Positions 1-7,167 of a stretch of DNA of 64,000 nucleotides are shown here, piece by piece (within the stretch, counting starts at the first letter, position 1; the number at the start of each line of letters is the position of its first letter). Source of the stretch: Halorientalis persicus (GTDB lineage: Archaea > Halobacteriota > Halobacteria > Halobacteriales > Haloarculaceae). Location of the stretch: NCBI RefSeq assembly GCF_900110215.1, contig NZ_FOCX01000010.1:1-64000 (forward strand), written 5' to 3'. Under the pieces are notes generated by a model. The model did not search any database and was not told the DNA's origin. It saw nothing but the letters and a program-made list of their open reading frames with translations. The position numbers were made by a program, and so were the translations under genes.

Positions 1-319
1 CGTCACCGCCGACCACGCAAAACATTTCATTTTAGCTGTATGTGAAGAGTTCGAAGATGATTTGATTGTGGTGCTTGATGGAGCACCGTATTTCCAGGCG
101 TCGGCCGTCACGGACCTAGCGGCCCGTGACGACCTCGCCTTCGTGACGCTACCCTCGTATTCACCGGAGTTGAATCCGGTCGAAGAATGCTGGAGACAGC
201 TGCAAAAGGCTCTTAGCAACCGTTTCTTTGACTCGCTCGACGAGCTAACAACAGCGATCGACACCGCTCTCGACAAACTCTCTGTTCCTAAAGTGAGCAA
301 TTACTTCTAGTGTCTACTA
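1..319 (+). mobile_element. Terminal part of an IS630-type insertion sequence
   Basis: The first ~315 bases hold the 3' end of a transposase gene followed within a few bases by a point where a neighbouring gene (aminotransferase, opposite strand) abruptly loses its normal 3' end. The junction reads ...TGTCTACTATAGCAGG. IS630/Tc1-mariner elements insert at TA, and a TA lies exactly at the likely border (about 318-320). The element begins outside the window, so its other end and length are unknown. Confidence 0.7.
2..310 (+). CDS. IS630-family transposase, C-terminal fragment (5' end outside window)
   Basis: The reading frame is open from base 2 without a start codon, so only the last ~102 residues are seen. 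It contains a buried-strand-plus-Asp segment (VVLDGAPYF) and the motif LPSYSPELNPVEECW, the second-Asp and Glu regions of the DDE catalytic triad in IS630 / DDE-superfamily-3 endonucleases. The family function is cut-and-paste transposition at TA dinucleotides. The first catalytic Asp must lie upstream of the window. The stop is TAG at 308-310, right at the IS end. Family assignment is firm; whether the whole element is intact cannot be judged. Confidence 0.85.
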   Translation, partial: VTADHAKHFILAVCEEFEDDLIVVLDGAPYFQASAVTDLAARDDLAFVTLPSYSPELNPVEECWRQLQKALSNRFFDSLDELTTAIDTALDKLSVPKVSNYF

Positions 320-1621
320 TAGCAGGCTCGCGCCGAGATCGATCTCCCGCTCGGTCACGTCCAGCGGTGGAAGGACTCTGAGTGTCTTCCGGCCACACCC
401 GAGCGTGAGCAGGCCGCGGGCGAAGGCCGCGTCCATCACGTCGTCGCGACGCATCTTCGTGTCGAATTCGACGGCCAGCATCAGCCCCTTGCCGCGCACG
501 TCAGTCACGCCAGGGCCGCCCGCGAAGGTCGCCCGAAACTGTCGGCCACGCTCGCGCGCGTTTTCCATCAGGTCCTGCTCGTGAATCACGTCCATCGTAA
601 TCGCTCCCTGCGCGCAGGAAAGCAGGTCACCAGCGCCCCAGGTCGAAGAGAGTCGACTCGTTTCGGCGGGGAACACGTCCTCACTGGCGATGGTCGCACC
701 CACCCGGAGACCCTTTGCCGCCGCGATCACGTCGGGGTCGAACGGGTAGTGGTCGACCGCCCAGAACTCCCCCGTCCGGCCCATCCCCGACTGGATCTCG
801 TCGGCCACCAGCAGGAGGTCGTGTTCGTCGACGACCGCCGCCAGTTCGTCGACGAAGGCGTCGCTGGGGAACCGATAGCCACCCTCGCCCTGTATCGGTT
901 CGACGACGACGTAGGCCACCTCATCGGGGTTCACGAACCCGCCCGGCCCGAGCATCCGCCGGAGCCGCGACCCGTCCTCGACGAAGAAGCCACAGCCACA
1001 GCTATCGGGATCGCAGGTGCGGTCGGTGCAGAAGGGCACGTCGTGGACGGTCGAAATCTCGGGGAAGCGACGGCGGTACACCTCCTTCGAGCGGTTGAGC
1101 GAGAGCGTGCCGAGCGTCCGGCCGTGGAAGGCCCCCTCGAAGGTGATCGCGTACTTCCCGGCGGTGTGGTCGTAGCTGATCTTGATGGCGTTTTCGACGG
1201 CTTCCGCACCGCTGTTCGAGAGGAACACGGTGTCGAGCCCGTAGTGATCGGACACGTCGACGAGACGGTCCATCAGGTCCGCCGGGCCGGGGATCGGCGC
1301 ATCGCCCGGCGGACCGCTAGCCGCATAGAAGTCCTGGCCGGCGATCTTCGTGGGATCGGTGAGGTCGAACTCGTCGAGGCGCTCCCGCAGGATCGGGTTG
1401 TCGTAGCCCAGCGGGGCCGCGCCGACGTGGGCGGTGAAGTCCATGAGGACGTTCCCGTCCACGTCCGTACAGAACGGGCCCGTGGCCGGCGCGGTGTGGT
1501 CCCAGACGAACTCGTAGACGTACGTGCTCGGCGCGGCGGTCTCGTGGTGGTAGGCGACCTGTGCTCGCGCGCGTTCGCCAGGTATCTCGTCGACCTGCGG
1601 CTCGACGGTGTCCCGGTCCAT
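317..1621 (-). CDS. Class III (PLP) aminotransferase, C-terminus probably clipped by the IS
   Basis: 434 codons from ATG at 1621; a box A-like GATAAGTA at 1644-1651 sits ~27 nt upstream, so the message is probably leaderless. Class III transaminases (4-aminobutyrate, acetylornithine or ornithine type) transfer amino groups to 2-oxoacids using pyridoxal phosphate. Visible motifs: SNSGAEAVENAIK, AFHGRTLG, the PLP-ring Asp in VADEIQSGMGRTG, and the Schiff-base Lys in AAAKGLRVG. Unusual is a Cys-rich insert (residues ~205-220, CTDRTCDPDSCGCG). The protein stops at IDLGASLL, where relatives continue with a final helix; the TAG is made by the IS border. It may retain activity, since the active site is complete. 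The exact substrate cannot be told. Confidence 0.85.
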   Translation of the reverse strand: MDRDTVEPQVDEIPGERARAQVAYHHETAAPSTYVYEFVWDHTAPATGPFCTDVDGNVLMDFTAHVGAAPLGYDNPILRERLDEFDLTDPTKIAGQDFYAASGPPGDAPIPGPADLMDRLVDVSDHYGLDTVFLSNSGAEAVENAIKISYDHTAGKYAITFEGAFHGRTLGTLSLNRSKEVYRRRFPEISTVHDVPFCTDRTCDPDSCGCGFFVEDGSRLRRMLGPGGFVNPDEVAYVVVEPIQGEGGYRFPSDAFVDELAAVVDEHDLLLVADEIQSGMGRTGEFWAVDHYPFDPDVIAAAKGLRVGATIASEDVFPAETSRLSSTWGAGDLLSCAQGAITMDVIHEQDLMENARERGRQFRATFAGGPGVTDVRGKGLMLAVEFDTKMRRDDVMDAAFARGLLTLGCGRKTLRVLPPLDVTEREIDLGASLL

Positions 1622-1695
1622 GTTAACAATTCGGTCGCCGATCCGATAAGTAGTTCGTCCAGCTTCAGGAATACGTTTGAGCCGTCCCACGAGCG

Positions 1696-2964
1696 TCAGG
1701 CCGTCGTCACAACCGTGACGGTAGTCGCCCCGACCATGAGCGCGAGGCTCCAGGCGGTGACCCGGTACGCGAACTGCCGGTTCGGACTGGCGACCGTCAG
1801 GCCCGCCTTGACGAGGATGCTCGCGGCGGTCGCGAGCAGGATGGCGAACACCGCTTCGGGGCCGGTGAGCGAGCCACCGCGATACAGCAGGACGGCCGAG
1901 GTCGTCGCGCCCGCGCTGGAGACGAACCCCGAGATGGCCGCCGTCACGTAGAACCCGGCGGTGCCGAACAGCTGGCGGGCGGCGCTTCCGGCCAGCACGA
2001 TCAGCAGGAAGACCACACCGAATCCGAGCGCCCGGCGGAGAGAGAACGGGCTCTGGAGGTCGATGTCGACCGACTCGCGCCAGTCGGCGGAGTAGGCGGC
2101 GACCGCGACGCTCCCGAAGATCACGGCTCCCAGCGGGACGACCGCACCGAGCAGGATGCCCGATTGGATCGTGAAGACGAGCGCGATGACGAGATTCCGC
2201 AACGCCATCGCCGCGTCGGCCAGCAAGACGGCGGCCACCGCGTAGGAGGTCGCCCGGTCGTGCTGACGGACGTGATCGAGCATCGTGCCGACCACGGCCG
2301 TCGAGGAGGCCAGCCCGCCGAAAAAGCCCGTCACTGCGATCCCACGCCCGCCGTAGGTCTGGACGATCGCGTAGTTGACGATGCCGATTCCCGCCACGGT
2401 GACGACCATCAGCCAGACGACGCGCGGTTCCAGCGACACGGTGAGGCCGGCGACCGTGAAGCTTCGCGCGCCCGCCGGCAAGAGCGGGTAAACCACGAAC
2501 GCGAGGATGGCGAACTCCGTCGCCGACCGCAACTCCTGGCGGGACAGCCCCCACGCGAAGCTGTGGAGTTCCCGCTTGAGGACCAGCAACAGCGACGACA
2601 CCACGGCCACCGTGACGCCCTCGACGACGTACCCCTCGGCGACCAGCACCCCGACGCCGTACGCGACGAGCATCGAGACCGAGGTCGTCAGCGAGAGCCC
2701 CCGTTCCGCCGTCAGCAGGCCCTCGACTGCGAGAACGATCCCCTGGACGACAACCAGTACGGCCCCGACGACCAGCAGCAGTTCCAGCCCGACGACCGTG
2801 AAGACCGCACCGAGCAGACTGATGAGCGCGAACGTCCGGATACCGGCCGTCTTCTGTGCCCACTCCCGCTCGAGCCCGAGGAACATCCCCAGGGCCGCGG
2901 CCAGCACGAGCCGAGTCACCTCCGCGTCCAGCGGCGCAGGGATCGTCTGCAGGACGGGACTCAC
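1696..2964 (-). CDS. MgtC/SapB-DUF4010 family membrane protein
   Basis: 422 residues, nearly all hydrophobic, with about 12 predicted membrane segments. The N-terminal ~135 residues match the MgtC/SapB module (LGMFLGLEREW and GIRTFALISLLGA are its signature loops); the rest is DUF4010, with conserved GFFGGLASSTAV and SGFVSSAGAT repeats. Function is unproven; MgtC proteins are linked to Mg2+ limitation and membrane potential. It starts 95 bp from the divergent AI-2E-type permease gene at 3059, and ends 74 bp before the aminotransferase on the same strand, so it may share transcripts with it. Confidence 0.85.
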   Translation of the reverse strand: MSPVLQTIPAPLDAEVTRLVLAAALGMFLGLEREWAQKTAGIRTFALISLLGAVFTVVGLELLLVVGAVLVVVQGIVLAVEGLLTAERGLSLTTSVSMLVAYGVGVLVAEGYVVEGVTVAVVSSLLLVLKRELHSFAWGLSRQELRSATEFAILAFVVYPLLPAGARSFTVAGLTVSLEPRVVWLMVVTVAGIGIVNYAIVQTYGGRGIAVTGFFGGLASSTAVVGTMLDHVRQHDRATSYAVAAVLLADAAMALRNLVIALVFTIQSGILLGAVVPLGAVIFGSVAVAAYSADWRESVDIDLQSPFSLRRALGFGVVFLLIVLAGSAARQLFGTAGFYVTAAISGFVSSAGATTSAVLLYRGGSLTGPEAVFAILLATAASILVKAGLTVASPNRQFAYRVTAWSLALMVGATTVTVVTTA

Positions 2965-3030
2965 TCATCGGACTACACCCTTGATTCGGTTAAGTACCAC
3001 GGCGGTCGGCACCCGTACCCTTCGGGGTTC

Positions 3031-3037
3031 TTATTAG
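3031..3037 (+). promoter_or_regulatory. Box A (TATA) of the AI-2E-type permease gene
   Basis: TTATTAG is centred ~25 nt upstream of the ATG at 3059. In haloarchaea this spacing places transcription initiation at the start codon (leaderless mRNA). This supports ATG 3059 rather than the in-frame GTG at 3053. Confidence 0.55.
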
Positions 3038-3058
3038 GTAAGCTGAAAAACGGTGGGT

Positions 3059-4282
3059 ATGGTCGATCTCGACGTCGACCGGGCGCGAGCGTTCTGGTGG
3101 GGGCTCGCGGCCGTGTTCGGGCTGACCGTCGCCTTCGTCGTCCACGCGTTCATCGGCACCTTCGTGTTCGCCATTTTCATCTACTACGCGACACGGCCGG
3201 CCTACAAGCGAATCCGGCGACGTATCCATCGCCGCAGTGTCGCTGCGGGCCTCTCGCTGGCCGTCTTCGCACTCCCTGCCATCGCACTGCTCGCGTACAC
3301 CATCGCCATCGCCCTCCAGGAGGTCTCGAAGCTCAACGGGGACCAGCTCGGCCCGGTGATGGGACTGATCGAACCCTACGCTAACGTTTCGGGAATCGTC
3401 GAGAACCCGGCGACGCTGGTCGATCAGGCGAGCGTCGAAACCGCACGGAGTACGCTTTTCGCCGCACTCGACTACATCGGCTTCATCGGCACCGGCCTGC
3501 TCCACCTGTTCGTGATGTTCGCGCTCGCGTACTATATGCTCAAGGACGGCAGTCGCCTGTCCCGGTGGTTCCTCCAGTTCGGCGACGAGCGTGGCGTCCT
3601 CGAAACGTACGCCAGAGCGGTCGACCAGGACTTCGCGAGCATCTTCTTCGGCAACATCCTCAACGCGATCCTCACCGGTGCGATCGGTGCGATCTCGTTC
3701 AACCTGCTCAACCTGATGGCACCACCGGGGCTACAGATCCCCTATCCGGCACTGCTGGGCGTCCTGACCGGCGTCGCGAGTCTCATCCCCGTCGTTGGCA
3801 TGAAGATCATCTACGTCCCGATGCTGGGGTATCTCGGGTACACGGCGTACGTACAGGACGGTGGCTTCGGCTACGTCGCGCTCGTGGCCGGCGTAACTAT
3901 CGTCATCGTCGACCTGTTGCCCGATTTCATCCTCCGGCCGTACGTCTCTGGCCGGAACCTCCACATCGGGCTGGTCATGTTCGCGTACATCCTCGGCCCC
4001 CTGCTGTTTAGCTGGCCCGGTATCTTCCTCGGCCCGATCATCCTCGTACTGGTCTTTCACTTCGCGCGGATCGTCCTCCCGGAACTGCTCTCCGGCACGA
4101 CGATCCGTCCCGTCGCCGTCGATCCGACGTACCTGACACAGACCGAAACGACGCCACCGCCGGACGAGCCGGAACCCAACGTCGCCGACGGCGGCCACGA
4201 CGACGATGCCGAGTCCCCGTCGAACGACTCGCCGGAGCGCCGCCCCGCTGCCGAGGACGACGACACCGGCGAAAGACGGTAA
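3059..4282 (+). CDS. AI-2E (PerM/TqsA-like) family transporter
   Basis: 407 residues from ATG 3059. The protein shows the family layout: two N-terminal membrane helices, a soluble stretch (~80-135), then five to six helices, including the conserved region around YYMLKDG (~160) and a C-terminal GPIILVLVFHF helix. Family members export small molecules (autoinducer-2 in E. coli TqsA) or act as Na+/H+ antiporters; the substrate here is unknown. The last ~60 residues are an acidic, Pro-rich hydrophilic tail typical of halophilic proteins. It is transcribed alone; the downstream neighbour (PadR) is convergent. Confidence 0.85.
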   Translation: MVDLDVDRARAFWWGLAAVFGLTVAFVVHAFIGTFVFAIFIYYATRPAYKRIRRRIHRRSVAAGLSLAVFALPAIALLAYTIAIALQEVSKLNGDQLGPVMGLIEPYANVSGIVENPATLVDQASVETARSTLFAALDYIGFIGTGLLHLFVMFALAYYMLKDGSRLSRWFLQFGDERGVLETYARAVDQDFASIFFGNILNAILTGAIGAISFNLLNLMAPPGLQIPYPALLGVLTGVASLIPVVGMKIIYVPMLGYLGYTAYVQDGGFGYVALVAGVTIVIVDLLPDFILRPYVSGRNLHIGLVMFAYILGPLLFSWPGIFLGPIILVLVFHFARIVLPELLSGTTIRPVAVDPTYLTQTETTPPPDEPEPNVADGGHDDDAESPSNDSPERRPAAEDDDTGERR

Positions 4283-4351
4283 CGCCGGCTACGAGAACGA
4301 GAGCCCGACCGACCGCAGACAGCACCGTGACCCGCCACCACGCCGATCGCC

Positions 4352-4627
4352 TCAGAGGTCGACGTACTGTTCTTCCCACTCGCGCCGAGCGTCGATCTCC
4401 CGCCGACCGCGCCGAGTCAGACTGTAGAAGTTCGTCCGCCTGTCGCGCTGTCCCTTCTCGACGAGGCCCTTGTCGACGAGCGTGTCGAGGTTCGGGTAGA
4501 GGCGACCGTGATGAATCTCTTTCTCGTAGTACTCTTCGAGTTCTTCCTTGATCGCTAACCCGTGTGGCTCATCCCGGCCGGCGATGACGTACAGCAGGTC
4601 ACGCTGGAATCCTGTCAGGTCGTACAT
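4352..4627 (-). CDS. PadR-family winged-helix transcriptional regulator
   Basis: 91 residues. The N-terminal winged helix is clear: GFQRDLLYVIAG (helix 1), HGLAIKEELEEYY (helix 2), HGRLYPNLDTLVDKGLV (recognition helix) and the wing QRDRRTNFYSLTRRGR. The length fits the short PadR-s1 type with little C-terminal dimerisation domain. PadR proteins usually repress their own promoter and a linked gene, responding to small ligands. The start codon (CAT at 4625-4627) lies inside a palindromic region (4630-4651) that could be its operator. Candidate targets are the divergent amphi-Trp gene or the convergent permease. Confidence 0.9.
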   Translation of the reverse strand: MYDLTGFQRDLLYVIAGRDEPHGLAIKEELEEYYEKEIHHGRLYPNLDTLVDKGLVEKGQRDRRTNFYSLTRRGRREIDARREWEEQYVDL

Positions 4628-4629
4628 CG

Positions 4630-4651
4630 GTAATGTCTACTTCTGCATTAC
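4630..4651. promoter_or_regulatory. Inverted repeat, candidate PadR operator
   Basis: GTAATG-N10-CATTAC is a perfect 6-bp inverted repeat immediately upstream of the padR start; ACAT-N5-ATGT overlaps it. PadR sites are typically ATGT/ACAT dyads with ~10-bp half-site spacing, so autoregulation is plausible but inferred. Confidence 0.4.
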
Positions 4652-4817
4652 TGTCGGAATATCATAAATATATCGAACCTCGATACGTCCGCGGGCATCA
4701 ACGAGTCGGTTTCGTACGGATTCCGTCGTATCACATCGGGGAGATAGTGAGGAACCTATCGCTGGTCAATCCCTCATCGAATCGTCAGAACACGACTGCC
4801 TCCCGTCGACTGCCACG

Positions 4818-4823
4818 TTTATC
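4818..4823 (+). promoter_or_regulatory. Box A of the amphi-Trp gene
   Basis: TTTATC is centred ~28 nt upstream of ATG 4849, consistent with a leaderless transcript and with choosing that ATG over upstream in-frame codons. Confidence 0.5.
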
Positions 4824-4848
4824 TTTCCTGGCGTCGTACCGGAAATGT

Positions 4849-5127
4849 ATGCCCGAAAAAGTGCTGTTCGAGACCGAACGTGTCCAACACCGCGAAGACG
4901 TCGCGACCTACCTGCGGACGGTCGCCGACAAGCTAGACGACGGCGGCCCGATCACCCTCGAAGCAGGCGATCAGTCCGTCACGATGGAACCGCCCGCGAA
5001 CGTCGAGTTCGAGGTCAAAGCCGAGCGCGAGGGTCCGAGCGACGCGCCCGGGGAACTGAGTATCGAACTCGAACTCGAGTGGGACGAAGACACCAGCGAC
5101 TCCGACGGGTCGCTCAACATCAAGTAA
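4849..5127 (+). CDS. Amphi-Trp domain protein
   Basis: 92 residues, acidic. It has the compact amphi-Trp domain layout: an initial strand (KVLFETERVQ), a helix (REDVATYLRTVADKL), then alternating amphipathic strands ending in ELSIELEWDE-like sequence. The family is common in haloarchaea and some bacteria; no biochemical function is established. The start is at ATG 4849 because a good box A lies 28 nt upstream and the upstream frame lacks acidic codon bias. It is divergent from padR (220-bp spacer), so it could be under PadR control. Confidence 0.75.
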   Translation: MPEKVLFETERVQHREDVATYLRTVADKLDDGGPITLEAGDQSVTMEPPANVEFEVKAEREGPSDAPGELSIELELEWDEDTSDSDGSLNIK

Positions 5128-5139
5128 CGGTACTCTCAC

Positions 5140-5310
5140 GGCTGTTTGGTTTTTGGTTCACGTCGAATGGAAAGCAAACCACGCGGAGGTGAAAAGACCC
5201 CGCGTGGTTGCTTGCCGCCCTGAATTGGTCCCCGCTGACGCTTCGGCCCTCCAAGCGAAGCGTCACCTGAACGCAATAGCCATAATTACTTAAATGTACC
5301 GGCCACGCCA
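5140..5310. repeat. Non-coding element with two strong hairpins (possible MITE/PATE remnant)
   Basis: Between convergent genes lie two perfect 10-bp stems: AACCACGCGG (5177-5186) with CCGCGTGGTT (5200-5209), and TGACGCTTCG (5236-5245) with CGAAGCGTCA (5256-5265), followed by AT-rich ATAATTACTTAAATG. No convincing gene is visible here. Sub-terminal palindromes plus an AT-rich border resemble ends of IS200/IS605-type or palindrome-associated non-autonomous elements. A tandem bidirectional terminator is the simpler alternative. Confidence 0.4.
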
Positions 5311-5404
5311 ATTCTATTCGCCGTCCGGGAGTTTGCTGTTACTTTTCAACTTCTGGGAGTGAGTCCTAGTCACCCGTCGACTCTCGGCCCGAAACAGTGA
5401 CCGA

Positions 5405-5551
5405 TCAGATATACTCCTCTTCGAGCACCCACCCGAGCGCCCGCTTGTAGTACGTGAACATCTGCCTGACGCCCTGATGGTTCATGTTCTCGTCGTCGAG
5501 TTGTTCCTGCAGGAACTCGTACTGCTCGCGGATTTCCTCTTCGTCGCGCAT
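5405..5551 (-). CDS. Small conserved-looking hypothetical protein (48 aa)
   Basis: A 48-codon ORF, ATG at 5551 to TGA at 5405. It encodes a very acidic, helical peptide starting MRDEEEIREQYEFLQEQL and ending GWVLEEEYI. Amino-acid composition (Glu-rich, aromatic-spaced) is typical of real haloarchaeal proteins rather than of chance GC-rich frames. It is divergent from the zinc-ribbon gene at 5655 with ~100 bp between. Function unknown; no membrane segment or Cys. Confidence 0.6.
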   Translation of the reverse strand: MRDEEEIREQYEFLQEQLDDENMNHQGVRQMFTYYKRALGWVLEEEYI

Positions 5552-5654
5552 ATACGTCGTGAGGGACGGGAGCGTCAAGTATTTTCACACTCACGAGTGG
5601 GGAAAATGGGTGGCGAGCGCGCCAGTTTTCAGGCTGGCACCGAAAGGGGAAGGC

Positions 5655-6374
5655 ATGAAGATACGCGGGGACCGGGAGTGTCAGTCCTGTGGCACGCGCT
5701 GGTCGTACTACGACACCGGCAGTGTGGAGTGCCCACAGTGCGGAAGCCTCCGGAGCGTCGGGGTCGACGACCGGAAGGAACACACCGCGAGCGCCGTGTC
5801 GCTCGACCTGACCGACGTGCGTGACCGCATCGACGACGCCCCACTGTCGGAGGTGACGGCCGACGCCGCCGAACGGTGTCGCGAGTACGTCCGCCAGCAG
5901 GGGTTCATCGAGGCCGGCGACCTCCGCCCGCTGGACGACACCTACCTCGCCGCGCTCGAACTCGCCCACACCGCGCTCGAACTGGATCGGAGTATGCGCA
6001 TCGCCGACGACGAGGAGTACTACGTGCTGGAACTCCTGCGCGGGGCCGACCAGGGCGAACGTCCCGGCCCGTCGACCGTCCCCGAGTCGATGCGTGCGGC
6101 GCGGGGACTGGCCTACGCCAGCGCCGTCGCCGACTATCACGACGAGTTGCGCACCTACCTCGAAGACGACCCGGACGAACTGGCTCGCGATGTCCTGGGT
6201 TCGCTGCGCGAACACCGCAAACGCGTCGACGCGCTCGACGGCGACGTGTCGCTGGCAGATAGCGAGGCCCTGATCGGAGCCGCACAGGCCGTCGGTCACT
6301 ACCTCGACGAAGACGACGAGAGCGCACTCGCACAGGCGCGTCACCACCTCGACAATCTCGATCCCGACGCCTGA
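5655..6374 (+). CDS. Zinc-ribbon protein with helical C-terminal domain (DUF7117-like)
   Basis: 239 residues from ATG 5655. The N-terminus is a TFIIB-like zinc ribbon (CQSCGTRW ... CPQCGSLR, residues ~7-35), followed by ~200 residues of acidic helices with a repeated pattern (LDDTYLAALELAHTALEL, AARGLAYASAVADYHDEL, SEALIGAAQAVGHYLDED) suggesting a TPR-like or helical-bundle fold. Haloarchaeal homologues are uncharacterised (I associate it with DUF7117, not certain). Transcribed alone; dodecin follows 97 bp downstream with its own promoter. Confidence 0.7.
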   Translation: MKIRGDRECQSCGTRWSYYDTGSVECPQCGSLRSVGVDDRKEHTASAVSLDLTDVRDRIDDAPLSEVTADAAERCREYVRQQGFIEAGDLRPLDDTYLAALELAHTALELDRSMRIADDEEYYVLELLRGADQGERPGPSTVPESMRAARGLAYASAVADYHDELRTYLEDDPDELARDVLGSLREHRKRVDALDGDVSLADSEALIGAAQAVGHYLDEDDESALAQARHHLDNLDPDA

Positions 6375-6421
6375 TCGACACCGGGCGGCCGCTCCCCGAC
6401 GAACGTGACCCGCGTGCTAAG

Positions 6422-6458
6422 TTTTAACACGGCAAGCGACGAAGAGACGTGCGTCGCT
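6422..6458 (+). promoter_or_regulatory. Dodecin promoter with operator-like inverted repeat
   Basis: Box A TTTTAA at 6422-6427 predicts initiation near 6450. A perfect 7-bp inverted repeat, AGCGACG (6435-6441) and CGTCGCT (6452-6458), straddles that start point, so a dimeric regulator bound there would block initiation. The regulator is unknown. Confidence 0.45.
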
Positions 6459-6471
6459 GAGAGCGATTACT

Positions 6472-6672
6472 ATGGTTTTCAAGAAAATCACGCTGATCGG
6501 TACGAGTCCGGAGAGTTTCGACAAGGCGGTCGACGACGCGGTCGACCGTGCGGAGAACACCCTCGACAACGTCTACTGGGTCGAAGTCGAGGAGATGGGC
6601 GTCGAGATCGCCGCCGCGGAAGATCGCGAGTACCAGGCGGAAGTGGAGGTGGCCTTCGAGCTGGCCGACTAG
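6472..6672 (+). CDS. Dodecin, flavin-storage protein
   Basis: 66 residues, the usual dodecin length. It matches the family throughout: [23 protein letters not shown], then [14 protein letters not shown], with the conserved Trp (residue 36) that stacks on flavin isoalloxazine rings and a C-terminal strand [12 protein letters not shown]. Dodecins form hollow dodecamers binding riboflavin or lumichrome and buffer free flavin; the haloarchaeal protein is the founding member. The TAG stop overlaps the stop of the convergent Fe-S carrier gene by the four bases CTAG. Confidence 0.95.
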   Translation: MVFKKITLIGTSPESFDKAVDDAVDRAENTLDNVYWVEVEEMGVEIAAAEDREYQAEVEVAFELAD

Positions 6673-7028
6673 GTCCGGAAGCTCTCGCCACAGCCACACT
6701 CGGAGACGACGTTGGGGTTCTCGACGTGGAACCCCTCGCCCTGCAGTCCGTCCTCGAAGTCCAGGACGCTACCCTCGATGTAGTTCATGCTGGCCTCGTC
6801 GACGAACACGCGCAGGCCGTGGTGTTCGAAGACCGTGTCCTCGGCTTCGGGTTCGTAGTCGAACCGCATTCCGTAGGAGAGCCCGGCACAGCCGCCCTGC
6901 TGGACGAACAGCCGCAGCCCGGCCACGTCCGTGTCCATGTCTTCACTCTCCAGTAGTCGAATCGCCTCCTCGGCGGCGATCTCGGTGACCTCGATCTCCG
7001 TCCCGGTGGCCGCAGACGTTCGGCTCAT
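6669..7028 (-). CDS. A-type iron-sulfur carrier (IscA/ErpA/HesB family)
   Basis: 119 residues. Holds the three conserved Cys that bind Fe or a [2Fe-2S] cluster: Cys47 ([11 protein letters not shown]) and Cys111/Cys113 (SECGCGESF). The family accepts clusters from the scaffold and delivers them to apoproteins. The first ~12 residues are a short non-conserved tail; start ATG 7028 is the only reasonable one. hisD lies 139 bp upstream on the same strand, so cotranscription is possible. The last codons overlap dodecin's stop via CTAG. Confidence 0.95.
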   Translation of the reverse strand: MSRTSAATGTEIEVTEIAAEEAIRLLESEDMDTDVAGLRLFVQQGGCAGLSYGMRFDYEPEAEDTVFEHHGLRVFVDEASMNYIEGSVLDFEDGLQGEGFHVENPNVVSECGCGESFRT

Positions 7029-7167
7029 GGGCGAACGTATTCGGCGAACGGTGTTAATCCTGTTGCCGGGAGTCGGTGTGCTCTCGGGGGACACTCGGTG
7101 ACACCGCCGGCTCAGAATACGCCGCCAGACGGATACGGCCACCCGGGAGGTCTCGGCCGACCGCTCC

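Noticed and set aside
317..2968. An 883-codon open frame on the minus strand
   Set aside because: Only its last 434 codons (from ATG 1621) are real; the earlier part is an Arg/Gly-rich shadow of the DUF4010 gene.
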